From: Allacma fusca
Taxonomy: Eukaryota > Arthropoda > Collembola > Symphypleona > Sminthuridae
Assembly: GCA_947179485.1 (NCBI GenBank)
Contig: OX359249.1
Location: forward strand, 52,277,402-52,341,401
Length of the DNA stretch: 64,000 nt
Reading direction: 5' to 3'
Position numbers and translations under genes: made by a program. Shown piece after piece: positions 21,254-33,219 of this stretch. Position 1 is the stretch's first letter. Each line of letters begins with the position of its first letter. The notes under the pieces were generated by a model. That model made no database searches. It saw only the letters and a program-made list of their open reading frames with translations, and was not told the origin of the DNA.

Positions 21254-21525
21254 AAAAATGGGGTTTTAAAAAAACCGAAACGAAGATGCTTTCGCGGCTC
21301 TAAAATGTGAAAAACTAGCATTTGATATGAGAAAATTAGAGCAATAATGAACGAAACAAAGCATCTCGGGTGCAAACACATACATAAACAATATATTACT
21401 CGGTAGCACCCGAGATGCTTTGTTTCGTTCATTATTGCTCTAATTTTCTCATATCAAATGCTAGTTTTTCACATTTTAGAGCCGCGAAAGCATCTTCGTT
21501 TCGGTTTTTTTAAAACCCCATTTTT
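21254..21525. repeat. Perfect 120-bp-arm palindrome of repeat family D
   Basis: Bases 21254-21373 recur exactly inverted at 21406-21525 around a 32-nt spacer. I found no mismatch on reading. A transcript would fold into a long perfect hairpin. Diverged versions lie at 25173-26235 (split by another element) and 47726-47811 (arms mostly deleted). Confidence 0.9.
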
Positions 21526-22157
21526 ATTCAATTGTTTTCAAAACTTTCTTGATAATAATATTATGAGACCATTATAATAATAATAAATTATTAAAATTTT
21601 CATGAAGTTCAAATAATTTAATTAGTTGTTAATATTGGAAAAACTTCAAGTCACGTCTAGAATATTGAAGGTTATGATTATGACAACCGTAATTCGTATT
21701 TTTAAACAATTAATTTTTAAGGGCCCAAGCCCTTGGTCGCACATCATAAGATTTTGCACACTAGCTTGCAATAATTAGACAGTCATGTGTACAAATTTTT
21801 ATCAAAGTTGTTGTGGGGGAAGACCTTTAAAAAAACTGCAATGCATTAGGATAGGCAATTCCGTAGACTCACGGGAAAAGTTAGGTATAAATAGCTTCAG
21901 ATCTCGTTAACTATACATGCTGAAGATGTACGTTAAGCATTGGACGTTGTACAAATTCTGTCATTGACTTTAAGCCCTTAATATTCGGATTTGGTCAAAG
22001 GGTGCAGAAGTTATCCTTAAATCTTTTTTTTTCAAAGGGGGGTAAGTGCATATCTACGCTTTGCGTTTTTACGAAAACGAATTTTTTCAAAAGTTGAAAA
22101 TTCTAATTTTTGCGAGTCAGTAAAAAAGCATCTTCGTAAAAACGGGTTGCAGTATAA
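21526..22157. repeat. Repeat family D, copy 1 (uninterrupted)
   Basis: Continues directly from the palindrome. The same sequence occurs inverted at 41625-42090 plus 46744-46843, where it is split by a LINE. The site corresponding to the LINE insertion is intact here at 21681-21693, so this copy is a paralogous empty site. It ends with GAAGATGCTTTT-like sequence (near 22120-22140), echoing the palindrome. Confidence 0.8.
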
Positions 22158-22246
22158 ATAACTTGAATTAAATGTTAATGTTTTCTTTTAAAGTTTTAAT
22201 AATGATATTCAACTAATTAATTTGTTTCTTTAGTTTATAACACAAC

Positions 22247-22295
22247 TAGCACTGCACAGCCAGCTATTGCTGGCTTTGAAAGGCTTCATAGCTTG
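22247..22295. repeat. Repeat family C end fragment
   Basis: Contains GCACTGCACAGCCAGC followed by TATTGCTGGCT, the palindromic end of a dispersed family also seen at about 26270, 29268, 41500 and, in part, at 29570, 29812, 49037 and 55543. Confidence 0.6.
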
Positions 22296-22659
22296 TTGGT
22301 TCAGTCGAATAGCACATGATTCAGAAATACACCCCAGTTGTAAATACATTCATATTACATACTACAAATAAGCCGGGTAGTTAGCCTTTAAGGTAATTTG
22401 TAATCACATCACAATCGCAAACCAATAGGAGATGTTATCCGATAGCGGATCAAGCCACCACAGGACGGCAGGTGGTGGATAACCCCCATTTCCCAAGTGC
22501 AACACCGACGAAGTCTAGTGGTTTGATCCGCCAGTATTAAAATTCCATTGCCGAAATAGTTTTTTTCTAATAGAATATTTTTTAAATGACCTTTGCTCCT
22601 GAAATACAACTCCGTATGATTATAATCTAACATTACAGAACTTTTTTAAATATCCAATT

Positions 22660-23165
22660 TGCAATTTGTACTCGCAAAACTATAAAGCGTCTCTAGGAGA
22701 GAGAGTGAAGATTTATAAATGTCCCCTCATCGTCAAATCCTAGTATTAAGAAAGCCAGTAGCCTTATTAAAGCCTTTTTAATTGCAACAATTTACAAAAC
22801 TTCTTTAAAACACAATTACTTTTGTATGTACCTTTACCGACCTTGATATTTTCTTTAGACTTATCCCTCGAAAAGCAACATACAGTTGTCTATGTGAAAA
22901 TTAACGGCAACTTTACCAAAACTTTGTCCCCGACATTTATTAAGTTACTGTCTTTGCAAAGCGTACTCTAAAATGTCTCTTCTCTTTGATATAAATGGGT
23001 AGCCACCGTTTATGGCACTATAAATGTAGCCCGTGACAGTATCACTGCCCTTGCTACTACTTGCTAAGCCATAAGTATAACATTGGTATAACCTTTATGG
23101 TCATTTGTATCCGCGAACCTATAAAGCGCGTTTAGGAGAGGGAGGGAAGTTTTAAAATAGTCGCT
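22660..23165. repeat. Two copies of a short dispersed repeat
   Basis: CTCGCAAAACTATAAAGCG and the following AGGAGAGAG...GAAGATTT segment (about 22670-22745) recur at about 23107-23165 and again at about 33257-33320. The unit is roughly 75 bp and encodes nothing. Confidence 0.6.
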
Positions 23166-25022
23166 TCATCACGCGCGTTTTATATTTTAGAGATTTACCA
23201 AAATCACATTGTAATTTAAAAATAATTCAAAACGACTTCTTCAATCAGCTACAGTCTATCAGAGTTTACAAGTGTCAAGGTTGGACACAGACAATCAGCA
23301 CTGGCAATGACATGAGTGGCCTGAAGTTAGGGAGTGTGCACATATTACGTTTCATTTTTGTGGGAGAGAGGGGCTCTTGAGCTGATGGTTTTGTGTATAC
23401 CAAGGGGGGGGGGTAATCTTGCTGATGACGTTTCACCGATTCTCACAAAAATGAAAGGAATAAACCCGGATAATTATTAGACTCGTGTTACTAGACTTAG
23501 TGTTTTTAATAAAAACTTTTATTGTTGAAAGACCCGGATAAGGAATAAACCCGGATAATTATTAGACTCTAGTGTTGTTAAAAGACCACTGATACATTTT
23601 TTAAACGTACGTAAGCCGTTGAGTGTCCAGGATGAAAATTGATACTTGTATTTATTCCTTTTGACACTCGTGGATGACTTAATAAAGCTAACTATTAGTC
23701 CAAATGTCTGACATCCACGAGCATTCCGAAAACTCATGGCTTAAGCGTGCGATTATTACGATGCGACTTACAAAGTTAGACAAAGTTTTAATATCGAAGT
23801 TTCTCCGCAACATGTCATGCTAAATGTCTGGAAATTATCCCGTCTACAAGACAACCTTGAAAGCCAAACCTACCATGCATGCAATTACTTTTTTGTTATA
23901 TACACTGCATATGAATCCCACAAAAGAGCTGCTCATAGAAATTCGTTAGAAACCATCTCGAAAAGCATTCAATCTGTTGTTCAAAGTTATCAAATGCAAT
24001 TTTCCACAGCATGTGAAGCGGAGTATTTGTTGGAAACACCGATGAAGTTATTGTAAATGTGGCTTACTCGATACAGGGCGAATTTGTCGATATTATTGAC
24101 GTTAAATGTTAATTTTATAATAATAATACGCTCTTTGTAAAAACTAATTTAAAACAACCAATTTGGACAAACCAAAATAAAATGGCTGCGGTCTCAAGTT
24201 GCCCAACCGGTATTCATTTGTTCTTCCTTCAAAATTTAGTTTATTTTGTTTAAGTACGAACTCGTGGACCGATTTCAACCAAAAACAAACACAACCGAAT
24301 AAGTGGACTATAAAATGTTCACACAAATTTTGAACAAAATCGGTCGAGCATTTTCGGAGGAAAGCACAGATTTGATTTCTTTTACGCACGAACACACTGA
24401 CCGATTTCAGCCTTTATTTTTCGGCCTATACAATGGTAACTAAAACTTTGAACGGTTTGGTCTAGTAGTTTCGGAGGAAAACTACCAGACATCTTATAAG
24501 GGGTCTGACGCCGCCATAAAAATGCAACGGATTAAACTTGTTTATTTTTGTCTTCGTAAGAAAGGGCAAAAAGGTTGAAAACAAAAGTACCGAAATATTG
24601 AGAAATATACGTCAGCAACAACTTAGAGAATAGTGGTCTAAACCATATACTGGAACAGGTGTTGAGGTTTTCGGAGAATTCGAATTTGGAAACATATCTC
24701 GATTAAACCCAAAATACGATGTTCAGAACGGTTAACCCGTCTTTAAATGTCGTCAAATGTGCTTCGAGGAAGATTTATCCCAGATAGAAATCGGATCCCT
24801 TATGCAGACATGAATTTTGCTAAAGGAGACAAACTTTACCCCATATTCTTGGTGACTGCAAGAAAGGATTGCTTCTTCAGATGATACGACATAATAAATA
24901 CGTACAATAAATGCGAATGAATTTGAAGCAGCTATAGTTGTAGGTAAGGAAGCACGTCGTAATGAACTGAGGGGATCAACGCAAATAGTAAACATTTTGT
25001 TTATATATTGACATGCCGAAGT
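23166..25022. other. No gene recognised
   Basis: AT-rich DNA. An open frame at 23817-24056 has a coding-like composition but no recognisable domain. A run of G lies at 23404-23412. Confidence 0.35.
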
Positions 25023-25147
25023 TTGGCTACATCATCGATCCAACAATCAGTTGGAAAGATAACATGATCCATCCAGCTGAGGTATATTTCGAAAAACGTC
25101 AAATGTATGAACCTTGTATGCCATGTGCCATGCGTTGTATTGTATAA
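25023..25147 (+). pseudogene. Possible retroelement protein C-terminal fragment
   Basis: A 40-codon frame, MPKFGYIIDPTISWKDNMIH and on to YEPCMP, stopping at TAA. From memory, the phrase F..I.DPT followed by a charged stretch and YEP resembles a conserved tail seen in some arthropod retroelement polyproteins. This is inference only. The upstream 300 bp is not open in frame. Confidence 0.25.
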
Positions 25148-25172
25148 AATAAATGATTGAAGCAAGTAAAAA

Positions 25173-26235
25173 AATGAGGTTTTAAAGTAACCAAAATGAA
25201 GATGCTTTTACGGCTCCAAAAAGTAAAAAACTAGCATTTGATAAGAGATTAGAGCAATCATGTTTAAACTAGTGCATCGCATGGGTTCAGGTCGCACCCG
25301 GGTATTTGGGTTCAGGTTCAGTATGGGTGCATGTATTTTGGACCCAAGAATTTTGGGTTCTTTCTGGGTACAATATTTTTTACCCGTGAAATTGGGTACA
25401 GGTTCAGGTTCAGGACCAGGTACAGAGAAAAACCCGTTTTGATTTTACCTGTCAGGACCAGGTGTAACACATAAAAGACCTGAACCTGATCACAAAAGAC
25501 CTGAAATGTTTGGGTTCATTAATTGAAAGTTAAAGTCCGGAGAATTTCAAGCTTCCAAGATGATTTTCATCGCAAAAGCAATGGCAGGGTGTCCCAGGAA
25601 CCAGAGAACTTGCATTCTTATTCATTTTAAATATATTTTGTAATATTTGTACTTTTAATACAAGATAAAATTTTTAAAAAGTTCGGATTCTCAAGTACCC
25701 ACACATGTTCAGGTCCGATTCAAAAATACCCGGGTTCAGGTCGTCTTTTTGGTACTTTTTCGGGTTCAGGTACTAATCAGGTACGGGTACTACAAAAATG
25801 CAATGATGTCAGGTTCAGGATCGAAATATTTGAACCTGTTAAATGGGTACATTTTCAGGTATAGGTTCACACTTTTGAGGTACCCAAAGTTTGGGTCCAG
25901 GTTCAGGTTCAGGTTCGACTGTTTTGAACCCATGCGATGCACTAGTTTAAACAAATCCTTTCGGGCTCAAAAACAAAGGTGCAGCGACTGTACTGTGAGC
26001 ACAAATCACAAGCAACAAAGCGAAGGCAATCAAAAATTCCAAAGTGCCAGAAAGTATCGCGTTCCTTGCAAGTGATTATGTATCGTATGTATTATACTAA
26101 ACTATTCGGTTGCACCCGGAATGCTTTGTTTAGTTCATTGTTGCCCTAATTCTTCCCATATCAAATACTAGTTATTCACCTCCTAGAGCCGTAAAAATAT
26201 TTTCGTTTGTTAACATCTCATTTATTCAAAGGTTT
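25173..26235. repeat. Repeat family D palindrome, copy split by a hAT-like element
   Basis: Left arm (25173-25260) and right arm (about 26100-26235) match the palindrome at 21254-21525 with substitutions. The element at 25270-25944 is inserted between the arms. Confidence 0.75.
25270..25944. mobile_element. hAT-like non-autonomous element, GGGTTCAGGTT array type
   Basis: The terminal inverted repeat starts TAGTGCATCGCATGGGTTC, and both ends match perfectly. Perfect 8-bp target duplications gtttaaac lie at 25262-25269 and 25945-25952. GGGTTCAGGTTCAGG arrays lie inside both ends, mostly in one orientation. No transposase. A second, truncated member lies at 56943-57545. Confidence 0.9.
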
Positions 26236-26267
26236 TCAAAGTTTTTTTGATTTGCCATATAATAGTA

Positions 26268-26470
26268 ACTAGCACTGCACAGCCAGCTATTGCTGGCTCA
26301 GAATGGCAAATGTAAATAGGTAAGGCAGTAAATAGTTGCATGCAAAATAGCTAGCTGCGCCGTGGTATGGTCGTGGATGAATCTAAAGCGCGCGTGAAAT
26401 TGAATCTCAAATCCGTATTACACCAAGACGAAGACGAAGACGGCCCACTCTTTCAACTTAGTAGAGAGTG
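26268..26470. repeat. Repeat family C, short copy
   Basis: Starts at GCACTGCACAGCCAGC and ends with ACCAAGACGAAGACGAAGAC and an AACTTAGTAGAGAG segment, the two landmarks of family C with the middle deleted. Confidence 0.65.
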
Positions 26471-26479
26471 ATGCGAACC

Positions 26480-27620
26480 TTTAATGATTATAGCATTGTT
26501 CGTGGTAACATGTTAACAATTATTGGTTGTAACAATTTCCTTGTTGTTTATCAATTCCTTGGACTAATTTTCACAATTATTCGTTTTCACCACTTCTGTT
26601 ACAGCCACAATTGGATGTAAATATAAATGTTTGGATTGCAACTCCAACTACTCTCGTTGGATACTAAAACTTCGAAGGACCAGCACTGCTTCTGCAGTGC
26701 ACGTAATCTTTGTTTCACAAATCCCTATTTCTCAGCGTCCCTTGTACTGGTGGTAGCCTTTGCTGCGAAGTAGTTGTCAACTCACTCACGCCAAAATTCA
26801 TAATAATAATTTCCCACGCCACATAGCATCTCCTCTCTTTCTATTGCATAACATCTGCAACACTCAGCTTACAATAATTTCATTCATTCTCATACGTTCG
26901 GAATTCCGTCTAACAATTAGTGCTACAAATAAATCCTATGGTAGCCACTGCAGTAGAGGAGAGCTTCACCAAACCAATGTGCGCCAACTCTTACTGCTGC
27001 TGTCGCTTTACTCAATGACACCTTCTGTGGTCTCCTCTGCTCCACTACCTGCTATTGTTATAGACGTTACAACTTCCGTCAAATAATGTTAACAATAATT
27101 AATGTTTCAAAACATTTGCCTGGTATAATGCTAATCAACGTTGATTGTAACCAAGTCCACGGTAACATGTTAACCATGTCAACTGTTACCAACTAATTTG
27201 TGTTTCAAATTACGCGGGTTAATAAATGCTATCAATGATTGTCATCGTTTCTTCGGCATTCTGTTAAACTTTGTTGACACCACTTACATGATATTAGTTA
27301 ACCATTGTTGTTTTTAGCCTTGTCCATGATAAAAGGCTAATGTTTATTGATGGTATCTACTTTCGTTGTTACGCTTAAAAATACTAATGTTGACAATTAT
27401 TGGTTCTAACAATTCCCATGGTCTAATGTAAACACTCAGTGGTTGTAAATATTTCCAAGTTCTACTGTCAACCATCAGTGGTTGTAAACACTTCCTCCAA
27501 GATCAATTGTTAGTCTTTCATGGTTACAACCATTTCAATGGTATAATACTAACACTATTAGTTGTGAACAGTTCCTTTAAATAATGTTACCCATTATTGA
27601 CTGATACTATTTGCATAGTC
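26480..27620. repeat. Degenerate GGTAACATGTTAACCATTG array
   Basis: Roughly 45-50-bp irregular repeats of phrases such as GGTTGTAACAATTTCC and GTTAACCATTGTTGG recur throughout. A less repetitive part lies at about 26600-27080. The open frame at 26760-27086 has no known domain. Confidence 0.5.
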
Positions 27621-27891
27621 TAAATGTCATAATTAATATGCTAATTGGTAAATTCAAACCATGCGGCTTAGTTGACTTTCCTACCGGTAAATTTTGTTTT
27701 CATCAAGATTATTTTAAAGACCTAATCATGGGAAAGTTTTTAAAAGTGCCTACATCAACGGAAACTGTTGTCACTATTTTCAATTTTGGTGAAAATTGGA
27801 TTGTTATATTCGCTGATAAAAATCGTCAAAGTTAAGTTGATACATTGAGAGGTTACTATTTGAGCAAAGAGAGAATAGCAAAGGGAGTGTA

Positions 27892-28841
27892 TAGAGCTTC
27901 CTTCGGGTTTCCGAAATCCCGAAGTTCCGTGTTCGGAAACGGAACGGAACAATTTCGGGACATTAATTTTGGTTCCGTCATTGAATCGGGACAAAACCGG
28001 AACATGAGCAATTGTACCGATGATATTGGGACCGGGACAGTTCAGAGCATCGGTACGAAAAATATCACATAATTTATGTCATTGGAAAGCGGAATTGCTG
28101 TTCCGTTCCGATCCGATATCGGTGCTGTTTCAGAAGTGTCGTGCCATCGTTCAACAAAAATGGAAACATGTTACTTATCGCTCCGGCTTGTAAGCATGCT
28201 TTATTTGGCAAAATAAAGGTGATGGATGGATAAAGTTTTCGATTTCATTTTTATCAATCTTCGGGAAGCCCGCGAAACTGCAGAAATATAATGTGCGTAT
28301 CGATTTCAATACAAATTAACGGAAGCATAGCTAATTTTCTTTGCCTTAAATCTTTGCTTATCGCAAAATCCAATACTTTTACTATTGATAAAATGCAATT
28401 TATTGCAAAGAAAAAGTGCAGTTCTAAGTAGCACAGCTCGTTACTTCAATTATTGAATGCCGTTCCATAATATAATAAAATCCTAATTATCCTAAAATCC
28501 GAATTTTAAAATACAGAATAGAAATTATTTATAATCAAATACCAAAAGTGTACATCATTATAGTTGTAGAAATATTACAGGTAGTACAATTGTACATGTA
28601 GTGAAAAATTCCGGGATGCTTCGGAACGGATCGGGTTCGGAACAGAAAAACTAGCATATTCCGGAACGGAACACAAACTGTGACGGAAACAAAACTTTAC
28701 TTCTTTGTTCCGAACGATATCACTTCAAATGTTCCGATATCCCGAAAATCGGAACGGAACCGGGAATTATATTTTCTGTAGGTTTCGGAACGGAACGGAT
28801 TTGCGTACGGAACAAAAATGTTGAACACATTGGAAGCTCTA
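27892..28841. mobile_element. hAT-like non-autonomous element, CGGAACGGAAC array type
   Basis: The ends are TAGAGCTTCC and GGAAGCTCTA. Perfect 8-bp duplications ggagtgta lie at 27884-27891 and 28842-28849. CGGAACGGAAC-like arrays (27920-28130 and 28615-28820) flank an AT-rich centre. The motif keeps mostly the same orientation at both ends. Confidence 0.9.
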
Positions 28842-28849
28842 GGAGTGTA

Positions 28850-29260
28850 GATGTTAGGTAATATAATCCTTTAAAATGAGGAATTTCTCTAAAACTAAGT
28901 TGTCCGTAATTTACTTTGATGAAATTTACAATCAGATAATACATTTAAATCACATTAGTTTAAATATAATGTATTAGATAAGGGTAAACATTCACTTTTT
29001 AACACAAGGATTATATTTTATTCATACGTTTCGAGCTTTTACTCTTCGTCAGGCAAATGATATACTATTAGTAACATTCAATATACTGCTTATTACAATC
29101 AATAAAAAATATTATTTATTAAAACTAGTAATGATTATTTTAGATCATTGAAAATTCTGTAATTTCAATTTGTTGAACCCCAAAGTTATTCTTATACCCT
29201 ATTTACTCTCATATCCAAAGTTAGAATTTAATAGTGGTAGTTAAAAGATGATGACTTATC
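28850..29260. other. No gene recognised
   Basis: AT-rich spacer between the preceding element and family C. No feature was seen. Confidence 0.4.
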
Positions 29261-29263
29261 ATA

Positions 29264-29925
29264 TACGAGCACTGCACAGCCAGCAAATTGCTGGCTTAGC
29301 GAGGAAAATGTAAAAAGGATAGACAGTAAATAACAGATGTATGCAATAGCTAGCTGCACAACCCTAGTAAATGTGTAGACTAATGTACGGTAAAACGATT
29401 TTTTCATTTAATTTTGCTTTAAATTTTTTAAAATGATTCTCTCTTCTAATTTGAAAGAGTGCGTGGGCCGTCTTGGTTGTGGACGGCTGCCCGTGCAATG
29501 TCGCCGCCCTTGCTACTGTATAATGCTTTTAATTTTTTTTAGAATAGTTTTCATAGTTTATTTAGTCAGCTATTGCTGGCTCAGCAAATAAAAAAAGCTC
29601 TCTTTTTGAATCTCAAATCCGCAAAAAAATGTAAAAAAGTCTTTTTAATAATTTCGAGTTATTAAGACTTTTTAACATCCTTTTTTCATTTGAGCAACAT
29701 TATTTTCATTCAAAAAAAAAGAGAAAAAAAAGAAAAAGCGCAAAACAGTATAACGCTTTAATTTTTTTTTTAATTTAAAAAAAAATAATTTTAATAATTT
29801 ATTTAGCCAGTTATTGTTGGCTCAGCCAATAAAAAAAGCGCGCGAATATTTGAATCTTACCATCACGGAGACGGAGACGAAGACGGAGGCGGAGACTATC
29901 CACTCTTTCAACTTAGAAGAGAGGA
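29264..29925. repeat. Repeat family C, long copy
   Basis: Landmarks in order: GCACTGCACAGCCAGC, GTACGGTAAAACGATTTTTT, a TTTGAAAGAGTG segment, CAGCTATTGCTGGCTCAG, and a GAAGACGGAGGCGGAG segment ending before an AGAGAGGA motif. The same landmarks recur at 48880-49352 and 55300-55650. No protein is encoded. Confidence 0.65.
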
Positions 29926-29940
29926 TATATGGTATATGTA

Positions 29941-30065
29941 TATACAGCAAGCAAGTCGAGAAGAAGAGCTGAACTGAAACTCTCTAACTCTGTTGCAGAA
30001 GAGAGCTTTTCCAGTTCCAGCTTGCTGTGTTTCTCGGCTTGCTTACTTCCTAGCTTGCTGTATAT
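29941..30065. repeat. Inverted repeat on AGCAAGCAAGTCGAGAA
   Basis: TATACAGCAAGCAAGTCGAG pairs with an inverse segment ending GCTTGCTGTATA. Fragments of the same sequence follow family C again near 55720-55770 and 56820-56880. Confidence 0.6.
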
Positions 30066-30643
30066 ACCACCAGCTTGCTTCGCTATATAGTGAAATAGCA
30101 TCGTACATAGCGGCTTGCTTTACAGTGACTGAAATGAGCGCGCGAATATTTGATTCTTACGACCACTTTCACTTTCACTATCACTATCCACTCCTTCAAA
30201 TTAGAAGAGAGGATTAGCCAACCTGTACTAAATATTCAAAGGCGTACACAATAAGCAAGTGGTAGTTAATTCGAATTAACCATAAAAAATTCCAAGTCGC
30301 AAGTTAGTAACTTGTTTAACATTGCGGAATTTCTTTTCTCTTTTTTAATTTTTTCTGGTTTGTAATCTAAAAAAATGGATTTAATAAAAATGGATTCCAC
30401 TGAAACCAATTTTAATTAAATTAAATTATTTAAATTAAAGAAATTATTGGTAATGTGACAAAAAATGCCATTATTTTTTGTTGACTTGAACAGGATTAAG
30501 TTGTAACTTTTGGTTACTGTAACTTAAGCCTGTCGAAGTAAACACAAAAAGAAAATGTTAAAAAAGAATTGAGGTTCATTTTTTTCATTCGTGCAAATAA
30601 TTAATAATGCTTTAAAATAACAATAATAATAAAATTTAAAGCA

Positions 30644-31153
30644 TCCTATATACTAATTTGAAATTGATTGTCATGATGGTTGCAGTCGTCACTTATGTAC
30701 ATGACATGTTGCACATGGCGGTTTAATTTTTTTTTCATTCAAGCAAAAAGTCTTTGATTTTTAATTTAATTTTTTCTCCTTCAATGAAATAAATAAAATG
30801 TCTTTTGTTGACTTGGCCAGGCTTAAGTTATAGTAACCAAAAAATGTTACTACAACTTGTTACAACAGACTGACCAAGTGGAGTAAATAAAAAATAATGC
30901 CATTTTAGATTACTACTATATAATTTTTTAAATCTGTAGGTCAGAGACGGCAAATCGCATAGCTAATCTCCTTTTATGTTAAGATTATTTAGCGGTTGTG
31001 GTATTTTGTTATAATTCTCTGCATAATTACTGCAAAAAAATAAAACTTCTAGGGTGTTTGTATATAAAACATAACGTATTCAAATTATTATTAAAATTCA
31101 AATTAATGGCTGCCAGACATCCCATCCGCCTCGGCGGATGGCTTTATTGCTAG
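30644..31153 (+). mobile_element. Short non-autonomous Helitron
   Basis: 510 bp from A|TCCTATATACTAATTTG to a 9-bp-stem hairpin (CCATCCGCC-TC-GGCGGATGG) followed by TTTATTG and CTAG|T. It shares both ends with the Helitron in the receptor intron. No coding capacity. Confidence 0.85.
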
Positions 31154-31345
31154 TTTTATTCATGAATGAAAGAAAAAAATGAACCGCTATGCTTCAACAT
31201 GTCATGTACATAAGTGACGACTGGCACCATCATCATCATCAAGACAATCACTTTCAGATTAGTATAAAGGATAATCTTTTATCAAGCAATGTACATACGT
31301 GACGACTGCCATCAAGACGATGTCTTTCAAATTAGTATCCTTCTT
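31154..31345 (-). mobile_element. Truncated Helitron 5' ends, reverse orientation
   Basis: On the - strand a Helitron 5' end (TCCTTTATACTAATCTGAAA) starts at 31271 and runs to the CTAG of the preceding Helitron. A second, degenerate 5'-end-like segment follows near 31290-31340. No 3' hairpins in this orientation were seen. Confidence 0.6.
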
Positions 31346-31398
31346 ACTAAAAGCTTCATCGTAGTAGTAGTGGTAGTAGTGATGGTTGTCGTCCTTAC

Positions 31399-31809
31399 TA
31401 GTGATGCCAGTGGTCTGGTCTGATCCAGATTTTATGAAACTGGTCTGGTCCAAAGCACAGACCAGACCAATGGTCTGGTCCAGTTTTTCGGACCAGACCA
31501 GACCAAAGACCATAGTCCGGACCATGGTCCAGAAAACCATTCATTGTCAGAGCAATTGGATAATCACATTTTATCCAGTCAAATTTATTTTTATCCTCAG
31601 AAATGACATTTTTAATTTGTTCCACAGGATTTCGTTAACTCATAAATTTTTATTTTGCGTACTTCTGGGACCATGGTCCTGTGGTCTGGTCTGGTCTGGT
31701 CCTGAAGCTGGACCAATTGTATCTGGTCTGGTCCAAGTGTTAGACCAGACCGGACCAGACCAATAACGGACCATTATTAATGGTCCGGACCAGACCATTG
31801 GCATCCCTA
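31399..31809. mobile_element. hAT-like non-autonomous element, GGTCTGGTC array type, copy 1
   Basis: The ends are TAGTGATGCCA and TGGCATCCCTA. Perfect 8-bp duplications gtccttac lie at 31391-31398 and 31810-31817. GGTCTGGTC/GGACCAGACC repeats occupy about 31405-31530 and 31670-31800 around an AT-rich centre. A sister copy lies 280 bp downstream. Confidence 0.92.
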
Positions 31810-32092
31810 GTCCTTACGTACATGCCGTGCTGAAGAAAGCGGTTCATTTTTCTTTCATTTATGCGAAAGAGTGCTTTAAAATTAAAATAAACGCATTTTT
31901 CTTTTTACATTTTCTTTTTTGTTTACTTGGACAGGCTTAAGTTATAATAACCAAGTGTTCAACTTAATTCTGTCCAAGTCAGCAAAAAATAATACCATTT
32001 CAGAATACAAAAAGTAAACAAAAAAATAACAGTAAAAAAACGAGAATGAGAACAGAAATACCGCAACGCTAAACAAGCTACCAAAAAGCTAC

Positions 32093-32384
32093 TAGGGATG
32101 CCAATGATCTGGTCCGCTATTGGTCTGGTCCGGTCTGATCCAACACTTGGATCAGACCGTAAAAGTAAACAAAATAAAAGTGTATGAGTTAAAGAAATCC
32201 CATCGAACAAGTTAAAAATATCAATTCTGGTGATAAAACAAGAATTTCACTGGATAAAATGTGATTGTTTAATTGCACTCTATGGTTTTCTGGACCGTGG
32301 TCCGGACCACCGTCTTTGGTCTGGTCTGAGCTTTTGACCAGAGTTTCATAAAATCTGAAACAGACCAGGCCATTGGCATCACTA
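32093..32384. mobile_element. hAT-like non-autonomous element, GGTCTGGTC array type, copy 2
   Basis: The ends are TAGGGATGCCAATG and CATTGGCATCACTA. Flanks aaagctac and caagctac match at 7 of 8. It shares the motif arrays and parts of the AT-rich centre with the copy at 31399-31809, with a shorter body. Confidence 0.85.
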
Positions 32385-32392
32385 CAAGCTAC

Positions 32393-33100
32393 TATGTTGC
32401 ATCTTGGAGTTTGTATGGTTAATTAGAATAAACTACCACTTATTTGCTTATATTGCTAAGCCTTTGAATATTTAGTAGTGTGGCTAATATGATCAGTCGT
32501 CAACTTTTAACCAACACTTTTAAGTTTAAACTTTGGGTAAATCATCCATCAACACATGTCAGACCTTAAATGAATTAAAATGATGTAGCTGGCATGCAAT
32601 GATAGGATTCTGGATGGAGCAAACAATTTGACCCTTTCGTGGTCAAAAATCAAGTGACGTAATATTTAAGAATCTTAATATGTTAAAAGTTTGTGTAAAC
32701 AACTGTAAATGTTTTAATGTTTCACGTCCCCAAAATCTGAAAAAGTAGCCTAAATTACGTGCATACACTTGACTGGCTCATTTTAACATACTAATACATA
32801 GCCCACTCGATTTCAAAAATCATTTCGCTTGACATTAGCGTGGCAGTCGCTGTTATGAATATCGTTGGCTATACTTGCTAACTGGCTATAAAATGCTTAG
32901 AATGAAGACAGGCTACTGCGCTACCGCTACAAACTCTCCAGTGAAAACGGCCAAAATTCCCCTTTGAAATAAAGCAAACAATTCGTACCGCGGAGCTTCT
33001 TAGAGGAAGCGGTTAATTATGGCCGGTTTTCACATTTGAGTTTTCAGCGAGACGTTCTTCTTTGTAAGTACGAGTAGCATAGCCACCGCCTGCGTCGGTG
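32393..33100. other. No gene recognised
   Basis: AT-rich DNA without known motifs. Confidence 0.4.
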
Positions 33101-33107
33101 GAAGCAT

Positions 33108-33219
33108 GATATGTAATGCAATGGAAGAGGACGCGGAGCGACAATTCTAATTCTGGCTGAAGCCAAAGCTTGCTGCGTGCCGTGTGTGTGTGTGTACTCT
33201 TCCATTGCATTACACATAG
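33108..33219. repeat. Inverted repeat with GT microsatellite
   Basis: ATGTAATGCAATGGAAGAG pairs with an inverse at about 33197-33216. A short (GT)n tract precedes the right arm. Copy 3 of the 22670/23107 repeat follows at 33257-33320. Confidence 0.65.
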
